Assembly: GCA_024403795.1 (NCBI GenBank)
Contig: JAKSRD010000012.1
Coordinates: 1 to 54,412 of the forward strand
Origin: Saccharofermentans sp.
GTDB taxonomy: Bacteria > Bacillota > Clostridia > Saccharofermentanales > Saccharofermentanaceae
Direction: 5' to 3'
Length of the DNA: 54,412 bases
Below the pieces are notes generated by a model, which was given only the letters and a program-made list of their open reading frames with translations, did not search any database and had not been told where the DNA came from. Each line of letters starts with the position of its first letter. The stretch's first letter is position 1. The translations under genes were made by a program, and so were the position numbers. This document shows positions 32,276-41,663 of the stretch, piece by piece.

Positions 32276-33694
32276 TTAAAACCCGTTTTTCTTGGTGTTC
32301 GGATCTGCGAATTTCAGACCGGCATGCTCCATTTTATCGACAGCCTCCATCTCGACCTTCTCTTTGCTGTTCATATAGACATAAGCAGGCGGTCTCGTAT
32401 TTGCATCGGCATCGTCCGGCTTCTCTGCGGAAGCAGTGATGCTCTGGTCGTATAGTTCCTGCGTTGTCGATTTTGATAGTTTGTTAATGGCGGCAAATAT
32501 CGCCGGTATGACTCCTATCGCTATCACAAAGAACATCAAGTACAGTCTGAGCCCGTTCTCCCCTCCGAAATGTGACGCAAGATACAGACCGATAATCGCT
32601 GCGATTACGAGCACTGCTATACCCGCATAGACCATTTTCGGTTTTAAGACAAATGCCCTGTGCTTTACTGCAGTTCCGATATTACGATCGGCATCAGGCA
32701 AATCACCTGATATCTTGCCGGTCTGACCGTTGATAGCCACGGAATAATAGATTCCGTCGTAAAAGATTCTCGCGAACCATACGGGGAGGAACGCGTATTT
32801 ACACTCAAGATTTGTAGCTTCGGATCTGTTCTCTTCGATCGTGAAACGCGTGTAGTGCACATTCTTATCGGTACTGTTGTATGCCAGCATTGCATTCTGC
32901 TCGCTGATGAATTCACGGAATCTGAGAGAGATCCTGTCTGCCATGTCGATCGCATTCAGATCGTACTTCTCGGCGTAATATCCCTGGAGATAACCATCAC
33001 TGTATGGTGCTACCGACGTCAAGTCAAACGGTTCGATCCTCTCCATCAGGTGATCCTTGATCTTGGAAGAGCCGTCGAACGGGACATTATGCATCTTGAA
33101 CATGCCCTTACGCTTGCAGTTATAGAACTCAATATAGTTCGCGTTATCAACCGAACCGGTGGCAACCAGATCAATGACGCAGTCGGCATCAACGAGCCAG
33201 AACGGAACATACATCGGAGTGAAATCCGTCATGTTCATCTTCTTAACAAAATCCTTCGGCAGATTTTTCTTCCCTTCAAGCCATTCACTGACCTTCATCT
33301 TCGCTTCCTCGCGTTCAAGTACAAACGGAACGATATAATCCGGTCTGAATTCCTGACTTAATCTTCTCGTGACCAGCGCCGGAGAACCGCAGAAAGTGCA
33401 TACGGTTGATACCGTATCCTTGCCGGCCACGATTGATGCACCGCACGCATTACAAACAACCTCTTCGTTTACTACCTTAAAACCGGAATCGTCTTCATCG
33501 ATTTTCCTGCCGGCAGGTCTGTCAATAAGTCTTCTGATCTTGAAAGCTTCCGGATAACAGTCAGTACCGCAGTTATTACAATGAAGCGAATTTGTCTTGA
33601 TGTCGAAAACAAGACTGCTTCCGCAATTCATACACTTGTCAGAATCCGCAGAAAGCACCTGTTCTTCCGTTACAACTTCATCCCAAATAGCCAT
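32276..33694 (-). CDS. Zinc-ribbon membrane protein, tandem paralog B
   Basis: A 472-residue protein. ATG 33694 (MAIWDEVVTEEQ) is chosen since the paralog begins with the same residues; AAGGG lies upstream. The zinc ribbons (CMNCGS/CNNCGTDC and CNACGAS/CTFCGS), the conserved core (YVPFWLVDADCVIDLVA, GYLQGYYAEKYDL) and two membrane segments near 355-375 and 385-405 match paralog A. The tails differ in the linker (SITASAEKPDDAD against AQPIQTMEKK). Only 18 bases separate the two genes, so an operon with paralog B first is likely. The duplication is recent enough that most motifs are identical but the membrane segments have diverged. Confidence 0.85.
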   Translation of the reverse strand: MAIWDEVVTEEQVLSADSDKCMNCGSSLVFDIKTNSLHCNNCGTDCYPEAFKIRRLIDRPAGRKIDEDDSGFKVVNEEVVCNACGASIVAGKDTVSTVCTFCGSPALVTRRLSQEFRPDYIVPFVLEREEAKMKVSEWLEGKKNLPKDFVKKMNMTDFTPMYVPFWLVDADCVIDLVATGSVDNANYIEFYNCKRKGMFKMHNVPFDGSSKIKDHLMERIEPFDLTSVAPYSDGYLQGYYAEKYDLNAIDMADRISLRFREFISEQNAMLAYNSTDKNVHYTRFTIEENRSEATNLECKYAFLPVWFARIFYDGIYYSVAINGQTGKISGDLPDADRNIGTAVKHRAFVLKPKMVYAGIAVLVIAAIIGLYLASHFGGENGLRLYLMFFVIAIGVIPAIFAAINKLSKSTTQELYDQSITASAEKPDDADANTRPPAYVYMNSKEKVEMEAVDKMEHAGLKFADPNTKKNGF

Positions 33695-33864
33695 AACCAA
33701 ACAACCCTTAATCCATGTATTCTTCAGATAACGACCGACGGCCGGTATCCTCCGCAAGCAGCTTTGCACGATTGCATTGCGATTAAAAGATATTTTAGCA
33801 CATGAATGAGTACATAATTAACCGAAAGTTCAAAAACACCCCTCTCAAATAATGATAGACTTAC

Positions 33865-36800
33865 TTGAATTCTTTGAGACGGTGGAACAAATCAGTGATC
33901 CTATATGATCTGACATTAGCGCAAAAGAGCCTGATTGAACTTAAGCAGTTCTACAAAGACACGAGCATATCCGTACTTTGCGGCGCGATCATTCTCGATA
34001 AGCATAAAGACAGAGAGATACTCATGGAAGCCGCAGGTCTCGTTCTCCGCAAGCATCAGGCAATGCGGCTCTGTTTTGTCGAGCAGGACGGTGCGGTAAA
34101 GCAGTATGTTAACGAAGAGTATAAGGAACCGGTTTTCGAGCAGTTCGGATCACTTGATGAGATGAGAGATTACGCAGATAAGCTGGCGCGGGTTCCTCAC
34201 GCTATCGACGGATCGTTCATGTACGAGATGGTCGTTTTCGAGGCGGAAGGCCGGTCGGGCGTGATCCTCTCGACATGCCACCTGATCTCAGATGCTTGGT
34301 CATTCAGCGTCATCGCGAGCGACTTCATCGAATTCTGCGGCAAGATTGAGAACGGCGAAGAGATAGATATCGTCGAGCAACTCTACACTGACAGACTCGC
34401 AAATGAAGAAGATTATGTCTCTTCCGGCAAGTATGCGCGGGATGAAGCGTATTGGCTTGAGAGATACGGCAATTGCACGGAGAAGACCATCGTCAGGAAC
34501 TCCGGTAACGCCGGAAGCATCGAAGCTTCAAGATTTGTCACTCATCTCGGCAAGGAGATGAAGGAGCGGATCGATTCTTTCCTGACCGAGAACAAGATCT
34601 CGCTCACCACGCTTACCGAGACAGCGGTATTGATCTATCTGGACAGGATAAATCCCGACAACAAGAGCACCACGATCGGCGTTCCGGTCCTCGGCAGGAT
34701 CAGCAGATACGAGAAAAGCACCGCGGGTGTCTACATCTCGACCATTCCGCTCACTGTAGATATAGACGGCGGTCTATCTGTTCTCGATCTCCTTCACGAG
34801 GTCTCAGCTTCACATCACAAGATCTACCGACACAAGCGTTTCTCATATAATGCGCTGCTCAAGAAGCTGCGCGGGAACGGCGGAAAAGATTGCGGCACCG
34901 GGCTTTTTGACGTGCTCGTAAGCTGCCAAAATGCAAGGATCAAAGGCTGTGCCACAACCGAATGGTTCCACAACGGTTACAGCGAACTTCCGCTCTCGAT
35001 CCACATCGAGAACAGAGATCAGAGCGACCGTTATACGATCATATACGACTTTCAAAACAGCGTATTCAAGGACAGAAAAGAGATCGAACTTCTCTCGCGA
35101 AGGATCGAATTCATTATCGATGAGATGATCACGGCGCCTACGGGCAAGATCTCCGGCATATCCATTCTTCCGGAGGCCGAGAAGGAATTCCTGATCAATC
35201 TGAATGACACAACCTGTACGGTCAGCGACACTTCGGTTTCCGAAGTTCTCTCGCGCGTTGCCAAGGCAAATGCGGACCGTACGGCACTCGTCTATAAAGA
35301 TAAACGATACACCTATGAACAACTCGATCTCATGTCGGACATGCTTGCCTGGAAGCTCGCAAAAGAAGGCATCGGCCCGGGCAGGATCGTTCCGATAAAA
35401 GCTTTCAGAACGCCTTACATGATCATTGCCATGCTCGCCGTCATCAAGACCGGTGCAGCATATATGTTCATATCACCGTCCTTCCCGGAGACGCGCATCA
35501 ATTATATGCTCGAGGCGTCCGGTGCGGCAGACATCCTGACCGCAGATCCTAACGGCGATGCGTCCTTCGAGCTAACTTCGCAGGAGCTTCTCGAATATAA
35601 CGGCTTCACGCCCGTCAAGGTCAATGCAGACGATCCGTGCTACGTAGTCTTCACTTCAGGCTCCACTGGCAACCCCAAAGGTACCGCTGTCACTCACGGA
35701 AACATCCTCAACTACTGCATGAACAGCCCGTTCAATGTGATGGGGCGCATCATCAAGAATAACGATTCGGGCATCGTGTCCGTCACCGATAATGTTTTCG
35801 ACATCTTCGTTACTGAGAGCATCCTCGCTTTGCTCAACTGCATCACGATCTATCTCGCCTCCGACGAAGAAGCCGTGTCGCAAAAGAAGCTCAGTGCCCT
35901 CATCGAGCGCGAAAACATAGGCATCATCCAGACCACGCCCACAAAGATGCGCGGCTACATGCTGGACAGATCCAACGTTGAATACCTGAAGAAACTCCAC
36001 ACGATAATACTCGGCGGCGAAGAACTGTCACGCGAGCTCTGCGCGCAGCTTCAGGAACTGACCTCTGCCGACATCTACAATGTCTACGGCCCCGTCGAGA
36101 CGACCGTGTGGTCCACGATCGCGCCCGCGTATGACGGCGACACGACAGTCGGCACACCGATCGCAAACACTCAGATCTATATAACGGACGACGATCTCAA
36201 CATGCTTCCGGCAGGCGTCATCGGCGAGATATGTATCGGCGGCGCCGGTGTATCAAAGGGTTACATCAATAATGCCGATCTCAACAAGTCGCGCTTTGTC
36301 GAAGATCCGTTCCGCGAAGGCTCCCGCATATACAGGACCGGAGACATGGGTCTCCTCCGCGCCGACGGTCTCATCGACTTCTGCGGCCGCCGGGACAATC
36401 AGATAAAACTTCGCGGCCTCCGCATCGAACTCGGCGAGATCGAGAACGCCCTCCTGACAGTACGCGGCATCGAGCTTGCAGCAGTCAAATGCGTAGACGG
36501 TGCAAACGGCTCGAGAATCCTTGCCGCCTACTATACCGCTTCTTCTCCGCTTGACGAGAAGAACCTGCGCACATATCTGGCCGGCCTCCTTCCGCGCTAC
36601 ATGGTGCCCAACGTCTTTGTAAAACTCGATTCCATGCCCATGACCGCCAGCGGCAAGATCAGCCGCAAAGAACTTCCCGCTCCCGACCTCACGAGAGCTT
36701 CCCTCTTTGAGACACAGCGCGAATACGAAGCCCCTTCCGGCGAGAACGAGCGCATTCTCTGCGACATCTTCGGAGAAGTCCTGCATCTGGACAAAGTGGG

Positions 36801-37623
36801 TGTGACGGAGGATTTTTTCGAGCTGGGCGGAGACAGCTTCGGAGCAATGGAGATCGTAAGCCTTGCCGGAAACCGCGGCATCACGATAAGCGTCAATGAC
36901 ATCTACAAAAAGCGCACCGTACGCGCGATCTGCGCCGCTTTGGGCGACGGGGAGAAGGACAAGAAAGCAACTTCTGAGGATTATCCGCGCAAACGCAATT
37001 GGACCGACCGTTTCCTGCTCGCATGCTTCTCAGGCTTTACACGCCTCCTGACACGATTCAGCTCTGCAGGCGCAGAAGAGATCGCCCGTTATCCTAAGGC
37101 CATCCTCTGCCCCAACCACGAGAGCGACCTTGACGCGCTTCTCGTGCTTTCCGCGCTGAAAAAGAACATCGACATCTCCAGGCTTGTTACCATAATGGCA
37201 TCAGAGCGCGGCAGCGACGGCATTGAGAGGAAAGCCTTCCGCGTTTGCGGCGGCATCCCCATCGACCGCGAGGGCGATTTTATGCTTGCTCTCAACAGAG
37301 CCACCGCGCTCCTCAGTGATTCGCACGATTACCTGCTCATCTTCCCCGAAGGCACAAGATCCCGCACGGGCGAGCTGGGTGACTTCAAGCAAGGCGCCGC
37401 AATGATCTCCAAGGAGACCGGCATCCCGATTATCCCCGTATGCATCCGCGGCACGGGCAAAGCCATGCCCGTCGGCAAAAAATGCCCCAAATACCTCAAC
37501 CCCTTCAAGCTCAAGAAGTACGCGCTTACGGTTAGCTTCGGCGAGAGCATCTATCCTTCCGGCAAGTCAGTCGAGGAGATCACTTCTTCATTAAGAGCGT
37601 GCGTCGCCGGAATGTTAAAGTAA
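33865..37623 (+). CDS. NRPS-like synthetase: condensation, adenylation, carrier and PlsC acyltransferase domains
   Basis: A protein of about 1250 residues in one chain. The start is uncertain: TTG 33865 is the outermost; GTG 33895 with GGTGG upstream is possible. Condensation domain about 10-430, with CHLISDAWS (residues 137-145) replacing the usual HHxxxDG: the second histidine and the aspartate remain, the first histidine and the glycine do not. Adenylation domain about 450-950: FTSGSTGNPKG, NVYGPVETTVW, YRTGDMGLL, KLRGLRIELGEIE and ASGKISRKELP are all present. Carrier domain with LGGDSFGA, serine about 991. The last 230 residues are a PlsC-like acyltransferase: NHESDLD (H-x4-D), FPEGTRSRTGELG and PVCIRGTGK. 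It probably loads one amino acid, acylates it and adds a second acyl group. Confidence 0.9.
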   Translation: MNSLRRWNKSVILYDLTLAQKSLIELKQFYKDTSISVLCGAIILDKHKDREILMEAAGLVLRKHQAMRLCFVEQDGAVKQYVNEEYKEPVFEQFGSLDEMRDYADKLARVPHAIDGSFMYEMVVFEAEGRSGVILSTCHLISDAWSFSVIASDFIEFCGKIENGEEIDIVEQLYTDRLANEEDYVSSGKYARDEAYWLERYGNCTEKTIVRNSGNAGSIEASRFVTHLGKEMKERIDSFLTENKISLTTLTETAVLIYLDRINPDNKSTTIGVPVLGRISRYEKSTAGVYISTIPLTVDIDGGLSVLDLLHEVSASHHKIYRHKRFSYNALLKKLRGNGGKDCGTGLFDVLVSCQNARIKGCATTEWFHNGYSELPLSIHIENRDQSDRYTIIYDFQNSVFKDRKEIELLSRRIEFIIDEMITAPTGKISGISILPEAEKEFLINLNDTTCTVSDTSVSEVLSRVAKANADRTALVYKDKRYTYEQLDLMSDMLAWKLAKEGIGPGRIVPIKAFRTPYMIIAMLAVIKTGAAYMFISPSFPETRINYMLEASGAADILTADPNGDASFELTSQELLEYNGFTPVKVNADDPCYVVFTSGSTGNPKGTAVTHGNILNYCMNSPFNVMGRIIKNNDSGIVSVTDNVFDIFVTESILALLNCITIYLASDEEAVSQKKLSALIERENIGIIQTTPTKMRGYMLDRSNVEYLKKLHTIILGGEELSRELCAQLQELTSADIYNVYGPVETTVWSTIAPAYDGDTTVGTPIANTQIYITDDDLNMLPAGVIGEICIGGAGVSKGYINNADLNKSRFVEDPFREGSRIYRTGDMGLLRADGLIDFCGRRDNQIKLRGLRIELGEIENALLTVRGIELAAVKCVDGANGSRILAAYYTASSPLDEKNLRTYLAGLLPRYMVPNVFVKLDSMPMTASGKISRKELPAPDLTRASLFETQREYEAPSGENERILCDIFGEVLHLDKVGVTEDFFELGGDSFGAMEIVSLAGNRGITISVNDIYKKRTVRAICAALGDGEKDKKATSEDYPRKRNWTDRFLLACFSGFTRLLTRFSSAGAEEIARYPKAILCPNHESDLDALLVLSALKKNIDISRLVTIMASERGSDGIERKAFRVCGGIPIDREGDFMLALNRATALLSDSHDYLLIFPEGTRSRTGELGDFKQGAAMISKETGIPIIPVCIRGTGKAMPVGKKCPKYLNPFKLKKYALTVSFGESIYPSGKSVEEITSSLRACVAGMLK

Positions 37624-37700
37624 CCGACTTTGAATGCGCGGGCGTGGGAGAAGAAATCGAGGTTTCGACACAAATCAACAAATTTTCACTCATTTTTTTC

Positions 37701-37730
37701 TTGACCGAAAACCTCAAAGACATTTATAAT
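37701..37730 (+). promoter_or_regulatory. Promoter of the HU gene
   Basis: TTGACC at 37701-37706 and TATAAT at 37725-37730, 18 bases apart. A 5' leader of about 60 bases follows, ending in TTGGAGGATT before the start codon. Strong boxes agree with high HU expression. Confidence 0.75.
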
Positions 37731-37794
37731 ATCGCCTTGTTGGGACTCAAGGGTATACCGACAAGTAATTAACCCACTTATTGGAGGATTAAAA

Positions 37795-38070
37795 ATGAAC
37801 AGAACAGAATTAGTTGACGCTATGGCTGCTAAGGCAGGCATTTCTAAGGTAGCTGCTGATGCAGCAGTTAAGGCTTTCATCGATGTAGTATCTGATGAGC
37901 TTCAGAACGGCGGTAAGGTTCAGCTCGTAGGCTTCGGTACTTTCGAGACTTCTCAGAGAGCTGCAAGAACAGGCCGCAACCCTCAGACAGGTGCTGCTAC
38001 AAAGATCGCAGCTTGCACAGCTCCTAAGTTCAAGGCTGGTAAGGCACTTAAGGATCAGGTTAACAAGTAA
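37795..38070 (+). CDS. hup: HU-family DNA-binding protein
   Basis: A 91-residue histone-like protein starting [15 protein letters not shown] behind GGAGG. The full HU fold is present: helix-turn-helix dimer part (residues 1-45, with [21 protein letters not shown]) and the DNA-binding arm [11 protein letters not shown], ending in the lysine-rich C-terminal helix ([13 protein letters not shown]). HU dimers bend and compact DNA. The codon use is strongly biased (GCT, AAG, GTA) compared with neighbours, as expected for a very abundant protein. It stands alone with its own promoter and terminator. Confidence 0.97.
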   Translation: MNRTELVDAMAAKAGISKVAADAAVKAFIDVVSDELQNGGKVQLVGFGTFETSQRAARTGRNPQTGAATKIAACTAPKFKAGKALKDQVNK

Positions 38071-38096
38071 TCCTTAACCGATTGCGTTAATTTTCG

Positions 38097-38175
38097 GCCG
38101 TCTCCGAATCTGCGGCAATCCGTGAAGTCATTCGACTTCCGGTGATGTCGCGGGATGGAGGCGGCTTTTGTTTTG
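38097..38175 (+). terminator. Nested-hairpin terminator after HU
   Basis: GCCGTCTCC at 38097-38105 pairs with GGAGGCGGC at 38157-38165 (one G-U pair) and is followed by TTTTGTTTTG. Inside the loop GAAGTC (38124-38129) pairs with GACTTC (38134-38139). Confidence 0.75.
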
Positions 38176-38335
38176 CCCGTAAATTCAGTCAAGAATACCC
38201 CGTTTTGCCCAAATCCTGCGTTTTTCGCGCCACACGCAAACACCACCAACGCTGTTATGCGCTATACTGATTAAGTATCCGTCAACCGTACCGCATCAGA
38301 TCAACGCTTCTTGCAGCAATCGGAGTCAAGCGATT

Positions 38336-39046
38336 ATGCAATCCCGGGAAAAGAACAGGCTATTCGGCATATTGAAGTGGGTCTTCTTCTCACTGTGTCT
38401 TCTTTGCACGGCGGTTCTCGTGGCAACACCCATCAGGCGGATCATGCCGCAGAGTTACGTTCCCATAAAGATGACTGCAAGCGTCTCGTTCGTGTTGACG
38501 GCCGTCACGGCATTCCTGTCAGTCAACGGCAAAGCTCCCAAGTTCAAGAGATTCGGCCTCGGCATCATAATCGCCGCCGCTTTGTCCAGCGCGGGCGACT
38601 TTGCCATCAATAAAGTCTTTATCGTAGGAATGGCGCTGTTCTTCATATCATTGCTGACTTATTTCGCCACATGCCTCATCACCGGACGGCCGGGAAAACG
38701 ATTCCTGATCACCGCGGCCGTGATCTACATTCCGTTCATCACGCTGCTGATCGTACTGCCCGGATTCGAACTCGGCTCACTCGCAGTTCCGGTTGCCATC
38801 TATGCGCTGACGATCCTGTGCTTCGCCGTGAAGGCCTTTGACGTTTTCGGACATAAGAGCGTCAACGCCAAGTTGTTCTCGATCGGCGCGCTGCTCTTCC
38901 TTCTGTCTGACATGGTCCAGCTGGTCGAGAGATTCTACGCGTTGTCGCCGGCGGCTCTGACAGTATGCGACAGCCTGGACCTTCTTCTGTATTTCCCCGC
39001 GCAGACCCTGATCGCTGTGAGCATCAGCGAGGATTTTCTCAGCTGA
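38336..39046 (+). CDS. YhhN-family membrane protein (lysoplasmalogenase-like)
   Basis: A 236-residue protein with eight hydrophobic segments. The start at 38336 follows CGGAG at ten bases. Family marks are PIKMTASVSFVLT (about residues 43-55), SSAGDFAI, GMALFFISLLTYF, and the ending LLFLLSDMVQLV and LDLLLYFPAQTLIAVSIS. YhhN proteins of animals and some bacteria cleave the vinyl-ether bond of lysoplasmalogens; plasmalogens are common in anaerobic clostridia, so this role is plausible but unproven. The gene is followed by a T-rich sequence that belongs to a dispersed repeat. Confidence 0.85.
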   Translation: MQSREKNRLFGILKWVFFSLCLLCTAVLVATPIRRIMPQSYVPIKMTASVSFVLTAVTAFLSVNGKAPKFKRFGLGIIIAAALSSAGDFAINKVFIVGMALFFISLLTYFATCLITGRPGKRFLITAAVIYIPFITLLIVLPGFELGSLAVPVAIYALTILCFAVKAFDVFGHKSVNAKLFSIGALLFLLSDMVQLVERFYALSPAALTVCDSLDLLLYFPAQTLIAVSISEDFLS

Positions 39047-39049
39047 AGC

Positions 39050-39073
39050 TCCGGGACTTTTTTTGCAGTAAAA
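39050..39073 (+). repeat. Dispersed element related to the 61-bp repeat at 16040-16170
   Basis: TCCGGGACTTTTTTTGCAG at 39050-39068 continues with TAAAA; it matches 16055-16078 at 22 of 24 positions. The next bases (TTTTCACCC, then GCACCGG) differ. It lies just after the YhhN stop, and the T-run could help termination. Confidence 0.6.
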
Positions 39074-39136
39074 TCCGCATTTTCACCCTGAAAAGCACCG
39101 GACAAAGCATTTGAGAATTTTTCGCAATTAAAAAGC

Positions 39137-39172
39137 AAACAAAAAGACCATCAGCAAAATGCCGACGGTCTT
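39137..39172 (-). terminator. Rho-independent terminator of the SGNH gene
   Basis: Arms AAGACCATCAGCA (39144-39156) and TGCCGACGGTCTT (39160-39172) pair with three mismatched or wobble positions; an A-run at 39141-39146 becomes a T-run on the minus strand. Confidence 0.75.
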
Positions 39173-39224
39173 CGATCCAAAAATCATTGCGCACACACTG
39201 TGCCCGCACTTCGTGCGCTCCCTA

Positions 39225-40175
39225 TCAGAACCCGATCCTCTCGATCTCATTAACAAGATTTCTCGCATAAGTCTCGGTTCCAAGAACATTCGGATGGAGA
39301 TTGTCGTGATAGTACTCTTCAAGGTGCGGGACGAGCTTCAGGCCGTCAACTACGCGAATGTTCGGGTATTTTCCGGCGATGGCTTTGACATTCTCGCAGA
39401 AACGGTAGAAAACAGGGAGCTCGTCGAGGTGATCGCCTCTCCAGAGCGGCGTGATGCAGAGGATCGGAATGGTCGTTCCGTAGATCCCGATAAGTGTCTC
39501 GTAGTATTCTTCAACGTCCGTCATGGTCTCGGTGCCGTACTGGTTGGTGCCCAGAGCGACGATGATCTTATCGGGCGTGTAGCCGGGCATCTTCATGAGA
39601 GATTTCTTGTCGTAGATGTAGCCTCCGATACCCTGGTTGATAATGTCGTAATCCAGAAGTCTGTTAGCGATGCTGACATAAGTCTCGGACGAACGGAGCG
39701 GACCGTAGCCTTGCGTGATCGAGTCGCCGAGCCAAAGCACCTTGGTCTTCTTGACGGGCACTTCATATGCCGAGTCGATGTTAAAATTCCTGATCAGGAC
39801 GGTGGCATCTGCGGGAAGATAGATCACAATGTAGTGTTTTCCTTCGGGGAGGTTAAAAGAGACGGTGCCCTCTTCCTTCAGGTCCTTCACGTAAAAGATC
39901 TGATGCGCCATGCCGTCAACATAAAGCTCGATCGAGTCCTCCGAGCATTTCCAGATGAACTTGTAGTCGAAGGAGATCTCGGAAGCGTCTGTGATCAGCT
40001 CCAAAGTCTTGGCCGTGGAGGCATCGCACCTCTCATACCACATCTCGAAAGCACCTTTGAAATACTCCATCTGCGCCTCGGTGTACTGGTTTGCCTTCAG
40101 GTATCCGCCCTCGGTCTCAACGAACTCGTAAGCGCCAAAATAAATCATCTTCAGATCGTTATTGGTGATAACCAT
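39225..40175 (-). CDS. SGNH/GDSL-family esterase with N-terminal beta-sandwich domain
   Basis: A 316-residue enzyme starting behind GGAGGG, without signal peptide. Residues 1-145 form a strand-rich domain (FDYKFIWKCSEDSIELYVDG), as in SGNH acetyl esterases of the SsfX3 and CE2-like type. The SGNH domain begins at about 150 with LWLGDSITQGYG (catalytic serine in block I), INQGIGGY (block II glycine), ALGTNQYG (block III asparagine) and DNLHPN (block V aspartate and histidine). The family removes acetyl or other acyl groups from sugars. With GH115 also in the window, xylan-fragment deacetylation is a reasonable guess. Monocistronic, with its own terminator. Confidence 0.88.
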   Translation of the reverse strand: MVITNNDLKMIYFGAYEFVETEGGYLKANQYTEAQMEYFKGAFEMWYERCDASTAKTLELITDASEISFDYKFIWKCSEDSIELYVDGMAHQIFYVKDLKEEGTVSFNLPEGKHYIVIYLPADATVLIRNFNIDSAYEVPVKKTKVLWLGDSITQGYGPLRSSETYVSIANRLLDYDIINQGIGGYIYDKKSLMKMPGYTPDKIIVALGTNQYGTETMTDVEEYYETLIGIYGTTIPILCITPLWRGDHLDELPVFYRFCENVKAIAGKYPNIRVVDGLKLVPHLEEYYHDNLHPNVLGTETYARNLVNEIERIGF

Positions 40176-40303
40176 GGAACTGCCCTCCGCTCTTTGCTTC
40201 CAACATATTACTTTAAGAAGATCCGTGTGTTAAGTGGTTTTGTTTTCGAGCACGCGAAAACAAGAACGGTCGCTTCAGCCGCGCCTTTCGGAATGCACGG
40301 CAT

Positions 40304-40333
40304 AAAAAAACTGCCCCGAATACTCGAGGCAGT
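40304..40333 (-). terminator. Rho-independent terminator of the lipoprotein gene at 40359
   Basis: ACTGCCCCGA (40310-40319) pairs with TCGAGGCAGT (40324-40333); a seven-base A-run at 40304-40310 gives the minus-strand T-run. Confidence 0.85.
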
Positions 40334-40358
40334 CTGTAAAACGAATTTTCCGTAAAGC

Positions 40359-41417
40359 TTAAGCCGGAACGTCGTAAACCACGTCTGCGAAGCAGTCTGT
40401 TGCGAAGAAATCCTTGAAGACTACCTCGACAGGGCTGTCAGAACGGAGCTTGTAGTAAACAGTGTATGTGATGGACTCGCCGTCAGCGATATCCTGATAC
40501 TCGGGAAGCTCAGACTGTGACTTGCCTGCATCCTCAGAATCATCGGGGCATCCTGTAACAACGAGAGATACACCGTCCTGGAATACGTAGTTGTTGAGTG
40601 AGGCGATCATGAAAGCGTCGTCATCCTTGCCTGTGTGATTTGTCCATGTGTATGAGATACCGATAACCTTCTCATCAACGACGTCGCCGTCGCAGTTGAG
40701 ACCTGAACCGGTATAAACGCCTGTAACGCCGTTGATCTTAATGTCGTAGCTGCCTGAAGGTGATGTAGCCTCAGCAAGATTGCCGGGACCGAATGACGGG
40801 TTTGCAACCTTGGCAACCTCGAAAGCCTGGTGACGGATGTCAGGCATCTCCCACTTGGGATCTACCGAGAAATACTGATATTCGTTGCTGTTCTCGCCTA
40901 CACCGATCGTAAGCTCATCCGTGCAGCCCTTCTTGCATGAGAAAGAGACCATGCCGCGAAGAGTTACGCCTTCCTGAACGCTGATCCATATGTTGTCTGA
41001 GAAAACGCAGTTGCCGAACTTTGAGTTCGTAGCGGGATTCATCTCCTGATCCTCACCGGCCTGCTTGCATGACCAGTAGATGTAGTTGTCGCCCATGATT
41101 TCGCTGCTCAAAGGTGTGAAGTCGTAATAAACGTTGAGAAGATCGTAATCGTACGCATCTGCAGTATCGAAATACTCATAACCCAAAACCTGTACTGAGA
41201 ATTTGCCGTCAAAAACAAACTTCTCCGGGATAACGCACTCTGAAGCACCGGCTGCAATTGTTGTCTCGTCGCCCGTAACCTCTGTTGTCTCTCCCTGCTC
41301 TGTCTCTTCTGTCTCCTTGGTCGTATCACCTGACTTGTTGCAAGCCGTGAAAGCTGCAGTCATCATGACGCCTGCCATTCCGACACAAAGAATCTTTGAG
41401 AATTTGCTGTTTTTCAT
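40359..41417 (-). CDS. Lipoprotein with DUF5067/DUF4352-like beta domain
   Basis: A 352-residue protein. ATG 41417 (MKNSKFSKILC) begins a signal peptide with hydrophobic core and lipobox FTAC (cysteine at about residue 26); GGGAGG lies upstream. A threonine/glutamate-rich linker (about 28-55) leads to a beta-rich region. The first half (WSCKQAGEDQEMNP, FSDNIWISVQEGVTLRGMVSFSC) and the second (NHTGKDDDAFMIASLNNYVFQDG, ESITYTVYYKLRSDSPVEVVFKD) look like two copies of the immunoglobulin-like fold of DUF5067 and DUF4352 lipoproteins of Gram-positive bacteria, whose role is unknown. It lies alone with its own terminator. Confidence 0.8.
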   Translation of the reverse strand: MKNSKFSKILCVGMAGVMMTAAFTACNKSGDTTKETEETEQGETTEVTGDETTIAAGASECVIPEKFVFDGKFSVQVLGYEYFDTADAYDYDLLNVYYDFTPLSSEIMGDNYIYWSCKQAGEDQEMNPATNSKFGNCVFSDNIWISVQEGVTLRGMVSFSCKKGCTDELTIGVGENSNEYQYFSVDPKWEMPDIRHQAFEVAKVANPSFGPGNLAEATSPSGSYDIKINGVTGVYTGSGLNCDGDVVDEKVIGISYTWTNHTGKDDDAFMIASLNNYVFQDGVSLVVTGCPDDSEDAGKSQSELPEYQDIADGESITYTVYYKLRSDSPVEVVFKDFFATDCFADVVYDVPA

Positions 41418-41663
41418 TGTTCCATAAACCTCCCTTTGTGGTTCAATGCGTTCATTATAACCTCTGCCGCCCCGCACGGATGAATGTCATAGAATATAAA
41501 AATTCGTTTCGCTCTCTCCGAAATGTTGTATAAGCTCTTGTATACACATATCTCGAAAAGCCCCCGCCGCTGTAATCAAAATATAAATTGCCGTTGGTAA
41601 TAATACTTGTTAAAATGAATTGTTACTTTATGGGCATTATGGAAGGTTTATGAGGGAAATTAC
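41418..41663. other. Divergent promoter region
   Basis: About 245 AT-rich bases between the lipoprotein and PrsW gene starts. Ribosome sites are clear at both ends; no promoter pair is good enough to mark, and no hairpin stands out. Confidence 0.3.

Noticed and set aside
39159..40355. 398-codon plus-strand frame
   Set aside because: It lies opposite the SGNH gene and its terminator, has no ribosome site and no domain; codon pattern belongs to the minus strand.
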